A DNA stretch of 64,000 nt from Tropicimonas sp033101155 (GTDB taxonomy: Bacteria; Pseudomonadota; Alphaproteobacteria; Rhodobacterales; Rhodobacteraceae): NCBI RefSeq assembly GCF_033101155.1, contig NZ_JAWMPX010000018.1, positions 1 to 64,000 of the forward strand. The letters are read 5' to 3'. Of the stretch, positions 63,195 through 64,000 are shown piece after piece. The notes beneath the pieces are model-generated. The model was not told where the DNA came from and did no database searches. It worked only from the letters and a program-made list of their open reading frames with translations. Every line of letters begins with the position of its first letter. Position 1 is the first letter of the stretch. Position numbers and translations under genes: made by a program.

Positions 63195-64000
63195 ATGTCG
63201 ATTATTCGTGGAAACGCAGAAGCCTTTTCCAAGAGGTTTGTTGCGGACCTGCCGACACTGATCACCTCGGTGGAGAGCTACTCGGAAGGGGATGCCATCG
63301 TCCTGTTCAAGGAGGGTTTCACCTACGAAGTCGCTGCGTCGGACGCGGTTGATCATCATCTGGCCACGGAGTGTGGCACACGATTGCGTGTGCCGATCCA
63401 GCCAGGCCGTCGCCCAACCATGGAACAATTTGGCGTCAAAGGGGACGGCTCAGACGAAAGTGCGGCTGTCCAGGCGGCAATCGATTTCATCCACGAGAAC
63501 CGTCTCGGCGAACTTGGGGTCGGGGACCTTACGATCAAGTGCAATGTCGTGATGAAATCCGACGTTCGGATCGTTGGAACATCCATCTACAAGACCAAGT
63601 TCTATCCGTTTTCCGATGCCCCGGTGTTCTCGGTGAGCGACACGGTAAGTACCGTTCGGATCGGGTGGCGGGATCTTTCCATTTACGGAGATAGCTCGAT
63701 GTCGTCGCAGGACGGCATTTCATTGATTCCAATGGCCGCCTCCACCTGGGTGGACACTGTGGACATCGAGGATTGCCATATTCAGGGCTGCGGCCGCTAT
63801 GGCATCGACGCGGTGGGCGCGAGTACGTCAGGTCCATTCGTGCAGAACCTTCGAACCAGAAATACGGTCGTCAAATTGTGCAAGGCGTCCGCCCTCCGAT
63901 TGTATGGCACCGTCCTGGAGTGCCATTTCGACAACTCGTGGTTTTCCGGCTCGGGATCCGGCGACGCAGAGCTTTCCAATGTGGTGATACTCAGTGACGG
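63195..64000 (+). CDS. Right-handed beta-helix protein (pectate-lyase-3-like), incomplete at window edge
   Basis: An ATG at 63195 opens a frame that runs to the end of the window without a stop, giving at least 268 residues. Around residue 75 FGVKGDGSDESAAVQ is the hallmark start of the pectate-lyase-3 (GH28-like) superfamily, also seen in phage tail spikes. The following strands repeat with a period of about 22-28 residues (VRIVGTSIY, IGWRDLSIYGD, VDIEDCHIQGCGRYGI, LRTRNTVVKL, ECHFDNSWFSGSG) as in a parallel beta helix. Next to glycosyltransferases it could be a polysaccharide lyase, epimerase or surface protein of the same glycan; a prophage spike is the alternative. No signal peptide is evident. 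Confidence 0.8.
   Translation, partial: MSIIRGNAEAFSKRFVADLPTLITSVESYSEGDAIVLFKEGFTYEVAASDAVDHHLATECGTRLRVPIQPGRRPTMEQFGVKGDGSDESAAVQAAIDFIHENRLGELGVGDLTIKCNVVMKSDVRIVGTSIYKTKFYPFSDAPVFSVSDTVSTVRIGWRDLSIYGDSSMSSQDGISLIPMAASTWVDTVDIEDCHIQGCGRYGIDAVGASTSGPFVQNLRTRNTVVKLCKASALRLYGTVLECHFDNSWFSGSGSGDAELSNVVILSD

Noticed and set aside
1..64000. CRISPR arrays, rRNA and complete tRNA genes
   Set aside because: No regularly spaced direct repeats and no rRNA or full tRNA structures were seen on reading the window; a covariance-model search was not possible.

Overview
The window looks like a chromosomal or large-replicon segment of a roseobacter-type alphaproteobacterium (Rhodobacterales). It has high GC, many ATGA or GTGA stop/start overlaps inside operons, and gene families typical of that group: tripartite tricarboxylate transport, DUF3604 and DUF302 proteins, an arylsulfatase remnant, a rhizobial-type rhamnose ABC operon and a large exopolysaccharide locus. 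This placement is an inference from gene content; no rRNA or marker gene is present.

Layout. 1-1.57 kb: a run of very small minus-strand genes resembling one another (phage-like), the first of which takes its start codon from an insertion-sequence end, next to an IS5-like remnant. 1.57-7.6 kb: a carboxylate uptake and catabolism operon (dehydrogenase, TctABC-type transporter, PdxA-like dehydrogenase) facing a GntR regulator across a long near-perfect palindrome. 7.9-12.8 kb: an envelope ABC system combining a ZnuA-like protein, an FtsX-type permease, a LolD-type ATPase and a large unknown membrane-anchored protein. 12.8-16.8 kb: two related exported metallo-beta-lactamase-fold hydrolases, each beside a TetR gene; one TetR is intact with tandem operators, the other has lost its DNA-binding half.

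17-29.6 kb: an exopolysaccharide cluster with initiating sugar transferase, Wzc-like tyrosine kinase, Wzy-like polymerase, Wzx-like flippase, glycosyltransferases, methyltransferases, GalE and a sulfotransferase. 29.6-47 kb: a region of decay and recombination. Intact genes (DUF3604, DUF302, an amidohydrolase, an outer-membrane protein, an M48 peptidase, MscS, DUF1269, AraC) alternate with broken ones (LarA-like, amidohydrolase, choloylglycine-hydrolase-like, arylsulfatase, YihY-like) and with three damaged IS elements. The IS3 element at 45.6-47.0 kb carries three short palindromic inserts that account for every frame break in it; this is the most unusual feature found.

47.3-59.4 kb: a complete L-rhamnose locus. 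RhaSTPQ import, RhaM, RhaI, a rhamnulokinase and an E. coli-type RhaD aldolase are on the minus strand with a DeoR repressor. A second, fused aldolase-dehydrogenase RhaD is divergent across a symmetrical repeat operator. 59.6-64 kb: a second polysaccharide block (sulfotransferase, GT2, GT4) and a divergent pair ending in a beta-helix protein that runs off the window edge. The two polysaccharide blocks together suggest a sulfated and possibly methylated surface glycan, while the rhamnose genes between them are catabolic.
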